A stretch of DNA of 19,650 nt, from the NCBI GenBank assembly GCA_045806105.1, contig JBJMJY010000047.1:1-19650 (forward strand). The letters run 5' to 3'. The notes under the pieces were generated by a model, which was given only the letters and a program-made list of their open reading frames with translations, made no database searches and was not told where the DNA came from. The position numbers and the translations under genes are program-made. This document shows positions 13,589 through 19,647 of this stretch, in pieces. Within the stretch, counting starts at the first letter, position 1. Each line of letters opens with the position of its first letter. The stretch is from AC-32 sp045806105. GTDB lineage: Bacteria > Actinomycetota > Thermoleophilia > Gaiellales > Gaiellaceae.

Positions 13589-14137
13589 ATGGAGAACGAC
13601 AACGAAGGGATGTCGACCGGCAAGAAAGCGCTCGCCGGCGCCGCGGTCGGACTCGCGGTGCCCGCCGCCGTGACGGTGGCGAAGAAGCTGCGCGGCGGCG
13701 ACGACGGCGAGAGCGACGATGAGCAGCAGCAGGGCCCGAAGCAAAGCGGGCGGCAGCAGTCGCAGCGCAGCTCGAGCGCGCGGCGCTCGAGCTCCGGCGG
13801 GGGGTCGAGTCGTTCGGGGCGCAGCAGCGCCTCGGGGTCGAAGAGCCGATCCGGCTCGACGTCCTCGCGCCGCAGGTCGAAGTCGGGCTCGTCGAGCGCA
13901 CGCAGCTCGAGCAGCAAGTCCGGCTCGAGCGGCAGCTCGCGGAGCCGCAGCGCCTCTGCAAGCAGCTCCCGCGCCAGCCGCTCACGGAGCACAGGCTCGC
14001 GCAGCCGCAGCTCCTCCGGCGGCGTCAACCGCACGAAGGAGCAGCTGTACAAGCAGGCGAAGCGCCTGGGCATCGAGGGCCGCTCGAACATGACGAAGCA
14101 GCAGCTCGAGCGCGCCATCGCCCGCGCGACCTCATAG
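13589..14137 (+). CDS. Ser/Arg-repeat protein with Ala-rich helix and SAP/Rho-N-like end
   Basis: The 182-residue protein has three parts. Residues 11–34 form an Ala/Val-rich hydrophobic helix flanked by lysines (KALAGAAVGLAVPAAVTVAK). Residues 58–145 are almost only Ser, Arg, Gly and Lys in SSR/SRS repeats. Residues 148–180 (RTKEQLYKQAKRLGIEGRSN, then MTKQQLERAIAR) resemble the small helix-extended-helix of SAP or Rho N-terminal domains, which bind nucleic acid or act as a linker. The ATG at 13589 is six bases after GGAGG; the in-frame GTG three bases earlier is too close to it. A strong hairpin follows four bases after the stop, so this is the last gene of the cluster. Function unknown. Confidence 0.8.
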   Translation: MENDNEGMSTGKKALAGAAVGLAVPAAVTVAKKLRGGDDGESDDEQQQGPKQSGRQQSQRSSSARRSSSGGGSSRSGRSSASGSKSRSGSTSSRRRSKSGSSSARSSSSKSGSSGSSRSRSASASSSRASRSRSTGSRSRSSSGGVNRTKEQLYKQAKRLGIEGRSNMTKQQLERAIARATS

Positions 14138-14141
14138 GCGG

Positions 14142-14165
14142 AGGCCCGCGCTCCGGCGCGGGCCT
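14142..14165 (+). terminator. Strong hairpin ending the gvp cluster
   Basis: AGGCCCGCGC and GCGCGGGCCT form a perfect 10-bp stem around the four-base loop TCCG, four bases after the stop of the last gvp-region gene. No T tract follows, as is common for actinobacterial terminators. Confidence 0.7.
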
Positions 14166-14182
14166 GTCGCTCCGTCCCCGGC

Positions 14183-14188
14183 TACAAT
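14183..14188 (+). promoter_or_regulatory. -10 element of the tRNA-Asn promoter
   Basis: TACAAT matches the housekeeping -10 consensus in five of six positions (TATAAT) and lies 20 bases before the tRNA. The -35 region has no clear match; it would fall in the hairpin that ends the gvp cluster. Confidence 0.55.
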
Positions 14189-14207
14189 TCGGCCCGCTGA
14201 GCACCGT

Positions 14208-14280
14208 TCCCCGGTAGCTCAATTGGCAGAGCATCCGGCTGTTAACCGGAGGGTTGTTGGTTCGAGTCCAACCCGGGGAG
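14208..14280 (+). tRNA. tRNA-Asn (GTT anticodon)
   Basis: The 73-base sequence folds into a full cloverleaf: acceptor TCCCCGG with CCGGGGA and discriminator G, D-arm with GGTAGCTCAATTGGCAGAGC, anticodon stem TCCGG/CCGGA around the loop CTGTTAA (anticodon GTT at 14241–14243), and T-arm with GGTTCGAGTCC. CCA is not encoded. Confidence 0.97.
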
Positions 14281-14285
14281 TGAGC

Positions 14286-14310
14286 ATGGGGGAAACCCGG
14301 TTTCCCCCAT
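14286..14310 (+). terminator. Hairpin after the tRNA gene
   Basis: ATGGGGGAAA and TTTCCCCCAT form a perfect 10-bp stem around CCCGG, starting six bases after the tRNA. No T tract follows. Flanking bases extend the symmetry back into the tRNA 3' end (see findings). Confidence 0.6.
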
Positions 14311-14386
14311 GGGCCCCTCACTCGGGTTCCGCAGCGGCAGGCGGGTCGAGCCGGCGCTGCCGCTCGTTGGTTCAATCCGTTGCTCC

Positions 14387-15112
14387 GTGGGGCGTAGCGA
14401 CGATCTCGAGTTCGCGTTCGGCCTTGCCGACGAGGCCGACCGGATCACGCTGGCGCGCTACCGCGCGCTCGACCTCGAGGTGGCGTCGAAGGCCGACCGC
14501 ACGCCGGTGACGGACGCGGACCGCGCCGTCGAGGAGGCGCTTCGGGGGCGAATCGCCAAAGAGCGAGGTGACGCAGTCGGTGGTGAGGAGCTCGGCGTCG
14601 AGGAGGGAGCCATCCGGTGGTGGATCGACCCGATCGACGGAACGAAGCAGTACGCGCGCGGGCTCCCGATCTGGGCGACGCTGCTCGCGCTCGAGCGCGG
14701 CGGTGAGATCACCGTTGCCCTCGTATCCGCTCCCGCGCTCGGCCATCGCTGGTGGGCCGAGCGCGGCCGCGGCGCGTTCATCGACGGAACACCGATCCGC
14801 GTCTCGCAGGTCGCGCGTCTCGAAGACGCGTACGTGTCGACCACGAGCATCCGGACGCTGCCGGCGTTCAGCCGCCTCGCCGAGCGGGCGGCTGCCGCGC
14901 GCACCTACCCCGACTTCTGGCAGTACATGCTCGTCGCCGAGGGACGAATCGAGATCGCCTCGGACACGATGCTCTACGAGTGGGATGTCGCGACGACCAG
15001 GCTGATCGTCGAGGAGGCAGGTGGGCGCTTCACCGTCGACGACGGCCTCTACCTCGCGTCGAACGGGCCGCTCCATGACGAGGTTCGCGCGCTCTGCCTA
15101 GGCATTGCCTAG
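14387..15112 (+). CDS. Inositol-monophosphatase family phosphatase (possibly HisN)
   Basis: From the GTG at 14387 the product has 241 residues. Metal-binding motifs of the Mg-dependent, Li-sensitive phosphatase family are present: GGEE (65–68), WWIDPIDGTKQYARG (78–92) and EWDVATTRLIVEEAGG (about 197–212). Members dephosphorylate inositol phosphate, histidinol phosphate, PAP or fructose-1,6-bisphosphate. The WDVATT and DPIDGTKQY forms resemble actinobacterial HisN histidinol-phosphatases, but this is a guess. The frame runs upstream to an ATG at 14309, but that lies in the hairpin after the tRNA and adds non-family residues. No ribosome-binding site is seen, and TTCAAT lies ten bases before the GTG. 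The stop codon lies inside the palindrome of the mod promoter. Confidence 0.87.
   Translation: MGRSDDLEFAFGLADEADRITLARYRALDLEVASKADRTPVTDADRAVEEALRGRIAKERGDAVGGEELGVEEGAIRWWIDPIDGTKQYARGLPIWATLLALERGGEITVALVSAPALGHRWWAERGRGAFIDGTPIRVSQVARLEDAYVSTTSIRTLPAFSRLAERAAAARTYPDFWQYMLVAEGRIEIASDTMLYEWDVATTRLIVEEAGGRFTVDDGLYLASNGPLHDEVRALCLGIA
15095..15112. promoter_or_regulatory. Palindromic operator candidate of the mod operon
   Basis: The bases TGCCTAGGCATTGCCTAG contain two nested symmetries: a perfect 10-bp palindrome (15095–15104), a 7+7 inverted repeat around one base (15098–15112), and two TGCCTAG copies spaced 11 bases, about one helical turn. It ends directly against the -10 hexamer of the operon, where a bound regulator would block or twist the promoter. 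The regulator gene begins 14 bases downstream. Confidence 0.5.
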
Positions 15113-15118
15113 TAACAT
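15113..15118 (+). promoter_or_regulatory. Candidate -10 element of the mod operon
   Basis: TAACAT is followed by seven bases and the ATG at 15126, with no Shine-Dalgarno site between. The message is likely leaderless. The palindrome abuts it upstream. Confidence 0.45.
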
Positions 15119-15125
15119 CCCGGCG

Positions 15126-15506
15126 ATGCCGAAGCAGTTCTACAGCGCGAGCGAGGCGGCGAAGCTGCTCGGGATCAGCCTCGACACGCTGCGCCGCTGG
15201 GACCGCGCCGGACAGATCGAGACCGCTCGCGACAGCGGGAACCGCCGGATCGTGGCCGCCGCCGAGGTACAGCGGCTGCGGGGCGAGGCCGACGGGGCGC
15301 AGCTCAGCGCGCGCAACCGGCTCAAGGGAACTGTCACCGACGTCCGTGTCGAGGGACTGATCGCCCAGGTCGAGCTGGCGGTCGACGAGCCGGCGCGGCT
15401 GGTCGCGATCGTGACCGCCGATGCCGTCGCCGACCTCGGGCTCAAGCCGGGGATGCCGGCGGCCGCCGTCGTCAAGGCGACCTCGGTGATGGTGGAGCAC
15501 TCGTGA
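15126..15506 (+). CDS. HTH–TOBE molybdate-responsive regulator
   Basis: The 126-residue protein joins a MerR/excisionase-type winged helix (FYSASEAAKLLGISLDTLRR, residues 5–24, then WDRAGQIETARDSGNRRIV) to a single molybdate-binding TOBE (Mop) domain (SARNRLKGTVTDVRVEGLIA, 62–81, to the end, MPAAAVVKATSVMV). Such one-component sensors bind molybdate or tungstate and control the adjacent transporter, as does ModE in proteobacteria by another architecture. The ATG at 15126 has a -10 hexamer seven bases upstream; a TTG at 15105 is in frame but inside the palindrome. The stop overlaps the modA start (GTGA), so regulator and transporter form one operon and it probably controls itself. Confidence 0.88.
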   Translation: MPKQFYSASEAAKLLGISLDTLRRWDRAGQIETARDSGNRRIVAAAEVQRLRGEADGAQLSARNRLKGTVTDVRVEGLIAQVELAVDEPARLVAIVTADAVADLGLKPGMPAAAVVKATSVMVEHS

Positions 15507-16234
15507 GGCCGGCGCTCGTCGCCGCGCTCGCGGTTGCGGTCGCCGGCGTCGCAGCGGCCGGCGCCCAGCGAGACGAGTCGCGGGCGACGGTCTACGCTGC
15601 GTCCTCGCTCACGGATGCATTCCCGAAGATCGCGCCGCACGCGCGCTACTCCTTCGCCGGCTCCAACACGCTCGCGGCGCAGATCCGGCAGGGCGCGCCT
15701 GCGGACGTCTTCGCCTCGGCCAACGTGAAGGTCCCCTTCGGCCTCTACGGCGACGGGTTCTGCTCGCGGCCGGTCGTGTTCACGCGCAACGCACTCGTGC
15801 TGATCGTCCCGCGGTCGAACCCGGCACACATCAAGAGCGTCTTCGATGTGAAGCACAGGGGCGTAAAGCTCGTGATCGCCGCCCAGGGCGTGCCGGTCGG
15901 GGACTACACGATCCAGGTGGTGAAGAAGCTCAAGCTGACCGGCGCGCTGAAGAATGTCGTCAGCCGCGAGACCGACGTTCGCGAGGTCCTGGCGAAGGTC
16001 GCGCTGAACGAGGCCGACGCAGGGTTCGTCTACTCCACCGACGCGCGTACCGTGCCGAGGAAGGTCCGCGCGCTGGCGATCCCGCCGCGCGGGCGGCCGA
16101 ACGTCGAGTACGGGATCTGTGTGGTGCTCGCCGGGAATCGCGCCGCGGGCCACTCCTTCGTGAAGCGGGTCCTCAGCGGGGCCGGGCAGAGAGTGCTCCG
16201 CCGGTACGGGTTCCTGCCGCGCCCCCAGCGATGA
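15503..16234 (+). CDS. modA: Molybdate ABC transporter substrate-binding protein
   Basis: The 243-residue protein begins with a signal peptide (hydrophobic VAALAVAVAGVAAA, then AGAQ, cut near residue 21) and no lipobox cysteine. ModA motifs follow: VYAASSLTDAF (30–40), SFAGSNTLAAQIRQGAPADVF (50–70, binding-site serine among them), RNALVLIVP, QGVPVGDYT and NEADAGFVYSTDA. ModA captures molybdate or tungstate outside the membrane for ModBC. It starts with a GTG overlapping the regulator stop and ends in an ATGA overlap with modB. The anion (Mo or W) cannot be told. Confidence 0.92.
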   Translation: MRPALVAALAVAVAGVAAAGAQRDESRATVYAASSLTDAFPKIAPHARYSFAGSNTLAAQIRQGAPADVFASANVKVPFGLYGDGFCSRPVVFTRNALVLIVPRSNPAHIKSVFDVKHRGVKLVIAAQGVPVGDYTIQVVKKLKLTGALKNVVSRETDVREVLAKVALNEADAGFVYSTDARTVPRKVRALAIPPRGRPNVEYGICVVLAGNRAAGHSFVKRVLSGAGQRVLRRYGFLPRPQR

Positions 16235-17037
16235 GACGCCACGGGCTCCTCGCCGGCGCCCTCGCGGCCCTCGCGGCCGCCCTCGCCCTTGCGTTCCTGG
16301 TTCTTCCGGTCGCGGCGATCTTCCTGCGCGTGCCGCCGGGCACGCTGCTGCACCAGCTCTCGAGCGGGGTCGTCACCGACGCGCTGGTCGTGAGCGTGAA
16401 GACTTCGCTGATCGCGCAGGGGCTGATCCTCGTGCTCGGGACGCCGCTCGCCTACCTGCTGGCGAGCCGGCGCTTCCGCGGCCGCGAGTTGGTGATCACG
16501 CTCGTCGAGCTCCCACTCGTCCTGCCGCCCGCAGTCGCCGGACTGGGGCTGCTCGCGGCGTTCGGGCGGGCCGGCCTGCTCGGGACGAGCATCCCGTTCA
16601 CGCAGACGGCGGTCGTGCTCGCAGTCGCGTTCGTCGCGAGCCCGCTCTACATCCGGCAGGCGATCGCCGCGTTCGAGGCCGTCGACCGGGACGTGGTAGC
16701 GGCCTCTCGCACCCTGGGCGCCGGCCCGACGAAGACCTTCTTCCGCATCGTCCTGCCGCTCGCGCGCGGCGGGCTGGCGGCCGGCGAGGCGCTCGCGTTC
16801 GCGCGCGGCCTCGGCGAGTTCGGCGCGACGATCATGTTCGCCGGCAGCCTCCAGGGCGTGACGCAGACGCTGCCGCTCGCGATCTACGATCAGTTCTCGC
16901 TCGACTTCGACACCGCCCTGGCGATGGGCGCCCTGCTCGTGGTCGTCAGCGCCGCGCTCCTCGTGTTCCTGAAGCTGGTGCTCGCGTGGCAACCCTCTCG
17001 GCGGACTTCGAGCTTCCTCTTCGCTCGTTCGACCTGA
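16231..17037 (+). CDS. modB: Molybdate ABC transporter permease
   Basis: The 268-residue protein has five or six membrane helices, beginning at about 7–32, with others near 58–75, 92–112, 128–148 and 232–250. The EAA loop that contacts ModC is EALAFARGLGEFGATIMFAG (about 186–205), in the form usual for ModB. It conducts molybdate through the membrane. It starts in an ATGA overlap with modA. The C-terminal end (RRTSSFLFARST) continues 52 bases into modC, longer than the usual four-base overlaps in this operon. Confidence 0.93.
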   Translation: MRRHGLLAGALAALAAALALAFLVLPVAAIFLRVPPGTLLHQLSSGVVTDALVVSVKTSLIAQGLILVLGTPLAYLLASRRFRGRELVITLVELPLVLPPAVAGLGLLAAFGRAGLLGTSIPFTQTAVVLAVAFVASPLYIRQAIAAFEAVDRDVVAASRTLGAGPTKTFFRIVLPLARGGLAAGEALAFARGLGEFGATIMFAGSLQGVTQTLPLAIYDQFSLDFDTALAMGALLVVVSAALLVFLKLVLAWQPSRRTSSFLFARST

Positions 17038-18011
17038 GGGTCGCCCTCGAGGTCGTACGGACGGTCGCCCTCGTCGGGCCATCGGGGGCCGGCAAGAGCT
17101 CCGTGCTGCGCGCGATCGCCGGCCTCGCTCGCGCCGAGGGGCTGATCGCACTCGACGACGAGGTCTGGCTCGCGCCGGGTATCGACCGAAACCCCGACGA
17201 GCGACGTGTCGGCCTCGTCTTCCAGGAGTACGCGCTCTTCCCGCACCTGAGCGTCCGCGGCAACGTCGCCTACGGCGGGAAGGAGCGCGCGGACGAGCTG
17301 CTCGAGCGCTTCGGCATCGCAGGGCTTGCCGACGCGAAGCCCCGGGAGCTCTCCGGCGGCGAGCGCCAACGCGTGGCGCTCGCCCGCGCGCTCGCGCGCG
17401 ACCCGGGCGTTCTACTGCTCGACGAGCCGCTTTCCGCGCTCGACGCGCACACGAAGGACACCGTGCGAGGGGAGCTGCAGGAGCTGCTCGAGGAGCTCGA
17501 CCTGCCGACGCTGATCGTGACGCACGACTACGAGGACGCCGCCGCGCTCGCCGAGACCGTTGGCGTGCTTGTCGACGGCGAGCTGCGCCAGCTCGGAACG
17601 CCGCGCGAGCTCGTCGCCCAGCCCAACGACCCCTTCGTCGCCTCGTTCACCGGCGCCAACCTCCTGCACGGTGCGGTCGAGCTGCACGACCACGGGCTCA
17701 CGCGCGTGCGGCTCGACAGCGGCGAGATCGTCTACTCCACGGACGAGGCGGACGGCGAGGTCGGCGTCGTCGTCTACCCGTGGGACGTCTCGATCGGGCG
17801 CGTCCACGGCGACGACTCGGCGATGAACCTGATCCGCGGCGAGGTGGCGTCGCTCACCGAGCTCGGCAACCGCGTCCGGGTGCGCGTCGGGCCGCTGACG
17901 GCCGAGGTGACGGCCGCCTCGGCGGAGCGCCTCGGCCTCGCCCGCGGCTGGACCGCGTACGCGTCGTTCAAGGCGACCGGCACGCGCCTGGTCCCGCTCG
18001 GCTCGCGGTAA
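16986..18011 (+). CDS. modC: Molybdate ABC transporter ATP-binding protein
   Basis: The 341-residue protein has Walker A GPSGAGKSS (31–39), Q-loop VFQEYALFPH, signature LSGGERQRVALARALARDP (from about 122), Walker B LLLDEPLSALD (about 142) and H-loop VTHD (about 178). The C-terminal part from about 279 is a TOBE domain that binds molybdate and may inhibit transport when the metal is plentiful. It powers ModB. The GTG start at 16986 lies 52 bases inside modB; it gives the usual short beta strand before Walker A. The stop is eight bases from the convergent ABC-F gene with no terminator between. Confidence 0.93.
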   Translation: MATLSADFELPLRSFDLRVALEVVRTVALVGPSGAGKSSVLRAIAGLARAEGLIALDDEVWLAPGIDRNPDERRVGLVFQEYALFPHLSVRGNVAYGGKERADELLERFGIAGLADAKPRELSGGERQRVALARALARDPGVLLLDEPLSALDAHTKDTVRGELQELLEELDLPTLIVTHDYEDAAALAETVGVLVDGELRQLGTPRELVAQPNDPFVASFTGANLLHGAVELHDHGLTRVRLDSGEIVYSTDEADGEVGVVVYPWDVSIGRVHGDDSAMNLIRGEVASLTELGNRVRVRVGPLTAEVTAASAERLGLARGWTAYASFKATGTRLVPLGSR

Positions 18012-18019
18012 GTACTCCC

Positions 18020-19348
18020 TTACAGCTCGAGCGTCCGGGTCGCGCCGAAGGCCTCCAGGAAACGGCGGTCGTGCGTGACGAGCACAGCCGCGCCGTCGTA
18101 GCCTTCCAGCGCGAGCTCGAGCTGCTCGATCGCCTCCAGGTCGAGGTTGTTCGTCGGCTCGTCGAGCACGAGTGCATTCACCCCGCGCGCGGCGAGCAGG
18201 GCGATCGCCGCGCGGCTGCGCTCGCCGGGCGATAAGGAGCGGCCGGGGCGCAGAACGTCGTCCGCGCCGAGCGCGAAGGTCGCGAGCAACGAGCGAGCCT
18301 CGCCTGTGGCGAGACCGCCGAGCTCGCAGAACCGGTCGAGCAGCCGCTCGTCGCCCGCGAACGGCCCGCGACCCTGCGGCAGCTCGCCGAGCACCGTGCC
18401 CGGGCCGAGGCGGCGCTCGCCCCCGGCAAGCGGAAGCTCCCCGAGCAGCGCCTTCAGCAGCGTGGTCTTGCCGGTGCCGTTTCGCCCGAGCAGGGCGAGC
18501 CGGTCGCCGGGCCGCAGCTCGAGGTCGACGGGGCCGAGCCGGAAGCCGTCCCGCTCGACCACTGCGCCCGAGAGCCGAGCGATCACATCGCCGCCGCGCT
18601 GCGCCGGGTTGAGCGAGAGCCGCAGCTGCCACGGCGTCCAGGGCTTCTCCACGCGCTCGAGCTGACCCAGCTTCTTGGCGGCCGCCTTCTTGATGTCCTT
18701 GGTCTTCTTTTTCTTGCGGCCCTGGCCGTAGCCGCGCTCCTCCCATTGCCGCATCCGCCTCGCCTGCTCCTCGACCCGGCCGCGCTCCGAGACGTAGCCG
18801 GCGTAGGCTGCCTCGTGCCGATCGCGAGCCGCCGTGCGCTGCCCGGTGAACTCACTCCAGCCGCCGGCGTAGACACGCACGCGACGGGTCTCCGCCTCGA
18901 ACTCGGCGATGCTCGTCATCCGCTCGAGGAAGGCGCGGTCGTGCGAGACCGCCACGATCCCGCCGCGGTGCCGGTCGACGAACCGCTCGAGCAGCTCGAG
19001 CGCCGTGAAGTCGAGGTCGTTGGTCGGCTCGTCGAGGAGCAGCACGTCTGCGTCCGCCGCGAGGATCGCCTCGAGGTTCCGCCGAGCAGCCTCACCCCCG
19101 GAGAGGCCGTCGACCGCCCGCTCCTGCACGAGGTAGGCCACCTCGAGGCCCGGCGGCTCGCGCGTCACGCGGCCGCCGTCGGGCTCCTCGATTCCGGCCA
19201 GCACGCGCAGCAGCGTCGACTTGCCGATCCCGTTCGGGCCGACGATCCCGACACGGTCGCCCGGTGAGACGACCAGCGAGACGCGGTCGAGGACCTGGAC
19301 TGCGGCGTAGCTCTTCGAGATGTCACGTGCAGCGAGTGAGCCCGGCAC
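18020..19348 (-). CDS. ABC-F family ATPase with reduced first nucleotide domain
   Basis: The 442-residue protein has two ATPase domains and no membrane segments, the ABC-F plan. NBD1: Walker A GPNGIGKST (37–45), Q75, signature LSGGE (82–86), Walker B LLLDEPTNDLD (103–113). A charged linker follows (170–250, including KKKKTKDIKK). NBD2: Walker A GRNGTGKTT (288–296), LSPGE (372–376), LVLDEPTNNLD. ABC-F proteins act on the ribosome, as translation factors or by displacing antibiotics. In NBD1 only six residues separate Q75 from the signature, against 46 in NBD2, so the helical subdomain is missing; this explains the length (the family is usually about 530). GTG start with AAGGAGGT six bases upstream, part of which is in a hairpin. 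Confidence 0.9.
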   Translation of the reverse strand: MPGSLAARDISKSYAAVQVLDRVSLVVSPGDRVGIVGPNGIGKSTLLRVLAGIEEPDGGRVTREPPGLEVAYLVQERAVDGLSGGEAARRNLEAILAADADVLLLDEPTNDLDFTALELLERFVDRHRGGIVAVSHDRAFLERMTSIAEFEAETRRVRVYAGGWSEFTGQRTAARDRHEAAYAGYVSERGRVEEQARRMRQWEERGYGQGRKKKKTKDIKKAAAKKLGQLERVEKPWTPWQLRLSLNPAQRGGDVIARLSGAVVERDGFRLGPVDLELRPGDRLALLGRNGTGKTTLLKALLGELPLAGGERRLGPGTVLGELPQGRGPFAGDERLLDRFCELGGLATGEARSLLATFALGADDVLRPGRSLSPGERSRAAIALLAARGVNALVLDEPTNNLDLEAIEQLELALEGYDGAAVLVTHDRRFLEAFGATRTLEL

Positions 19349-19351
19349 GGG

Positions 19352-19405
19352 CTGACCTCCTTCAGTCGAAAGGGCGGAAACGCGGGGGTTTCGACTAGAG
19401 GTCAG
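19352..19405 (-). promoter_or_regulatory. Leader hairpin over the ABC-F ribosome-binding site
   Basis: In the ABC-F message CTGACCT pairs with AGGTCAG and AGTCGAAA pairs with TTTCGACT, a two-part stem (7 and 8 bp) with a small internal loop and a 17-base apical loop. The second AGGTCAG contains part of the Shine-Dalgarno AAGGAGGT; the rest lies in the internal loop. Folding should hinder initiation. Confidence 0.6.
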
Positions 19406-19409
19406 TCAT
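19395..19409 (-). CDS. Possible four-codon leader frame (MTDL) of the ABC-F gene
   Basis: On the minus strand ATG ACT GAC CTC TAG lies 46 bases before the ABC-F start. It overlaps the 5' arm of the hairpin that covers the ribosome-binding site, so a ribosome here would open the stem. There is no Shine-Dalgarno site before it, and such a short frame can arise by chance; position is the argument. Confidence 0.3.
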   Translation of the reverse strand: MTDL

Positions 19410-19433
19410 AGGAAGGCCCGGAGGCCCGGGAGG

Positions 19434-19447
19434 AATATAGCTACACT
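19434..19447. promoter_or_regulatory. Divergent -10 elements for ABC-F and rpmF
   Basis: On the minus strand TATATT (19439–19434) could serve the ABC-F gene, 85 bases before its start. On the plus strand TACACT (19442–19447) could serve rpmF, 11 bases before its ATG. No clear -35 boxes are visible; the boxes sit back to back around AGCT. Confidence 0.45.
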
Positions 19448-19458
19448 GCTCGCTCGCC

Positions 19459-19647
19459 ATGGCCGTCCCCAAGAGAAAAACGTCGAAGGCACGCCGCGAC
19501 CAGCGCCGCGCGACCCACAGCATCGAGGCACCCCGCGTCAACACGTGCCCTCAGTGCGGGTCGCCGAAGCGGGCGCATCGCATCTGCCCGACCTGCGGCA
19601 CCTATAAGGGCCGCGAGGTCGAACCCCTCCGTCTCAACGCTCCGTAG
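19459..19647 (+). CDS. rpmF: Ribosomal protein L32
   Basis: The 62-residue protein begins MAVPKRKTSKARRDQRRATH, the typical bL32 start, and carries four cysteines (C30, C33, C43, C46 in CPQC and CPTC) that bind zinc, the metal-containing form of L32. It is a component of the large ribosomal subunit. GGAGG occurs only 25 bases before the ATG, so that is not its ribosome-binding site; the TACACT hexamer 11 bases upstream suggests a very short leader. It is divergent from the ABC-F gene. The stop is complete within the window. Confidence 0.95.
   Translation: MAVPKRKTSKARRDQRRATHSIEAPRVNTCPQCGSPKRAHRICPTCGTYKGREVEPLRLNAP

Noticed and set aside
12428..13744. Minus-strand 438-residue frame with a hydrophobic start opposite gvpK and the tail genes
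   Set aside because: It is antisense to GvpK and to two genes with good Shine-Dalgarno sites; the hydrophobic start mirrors acidic codons of the opposite gene.
13756..14030. Tandem repeat or CRISPR-like array in the Ser/Arg region
   Set aside because: The CTCGAGC-like repetition arises from Ser and Arg codons in one open frame; unit length is irregular and there are no spacers.
6797..14280. gvp block as a tRNA-Asn-inserted genomic island
   Set aside because: No direct repeat of the tRNA 3' end is found near 6797–7170, and there is no integrase or transposase; base composition looks like the surroundings.
14309..14386. Upstream ATG of the inositol-monophosphatase-like gene
   Set aside because: The ATG lies in the hairpin after the tRNA, has no ribosome-binding site, and adds 26 residues unlike the family.
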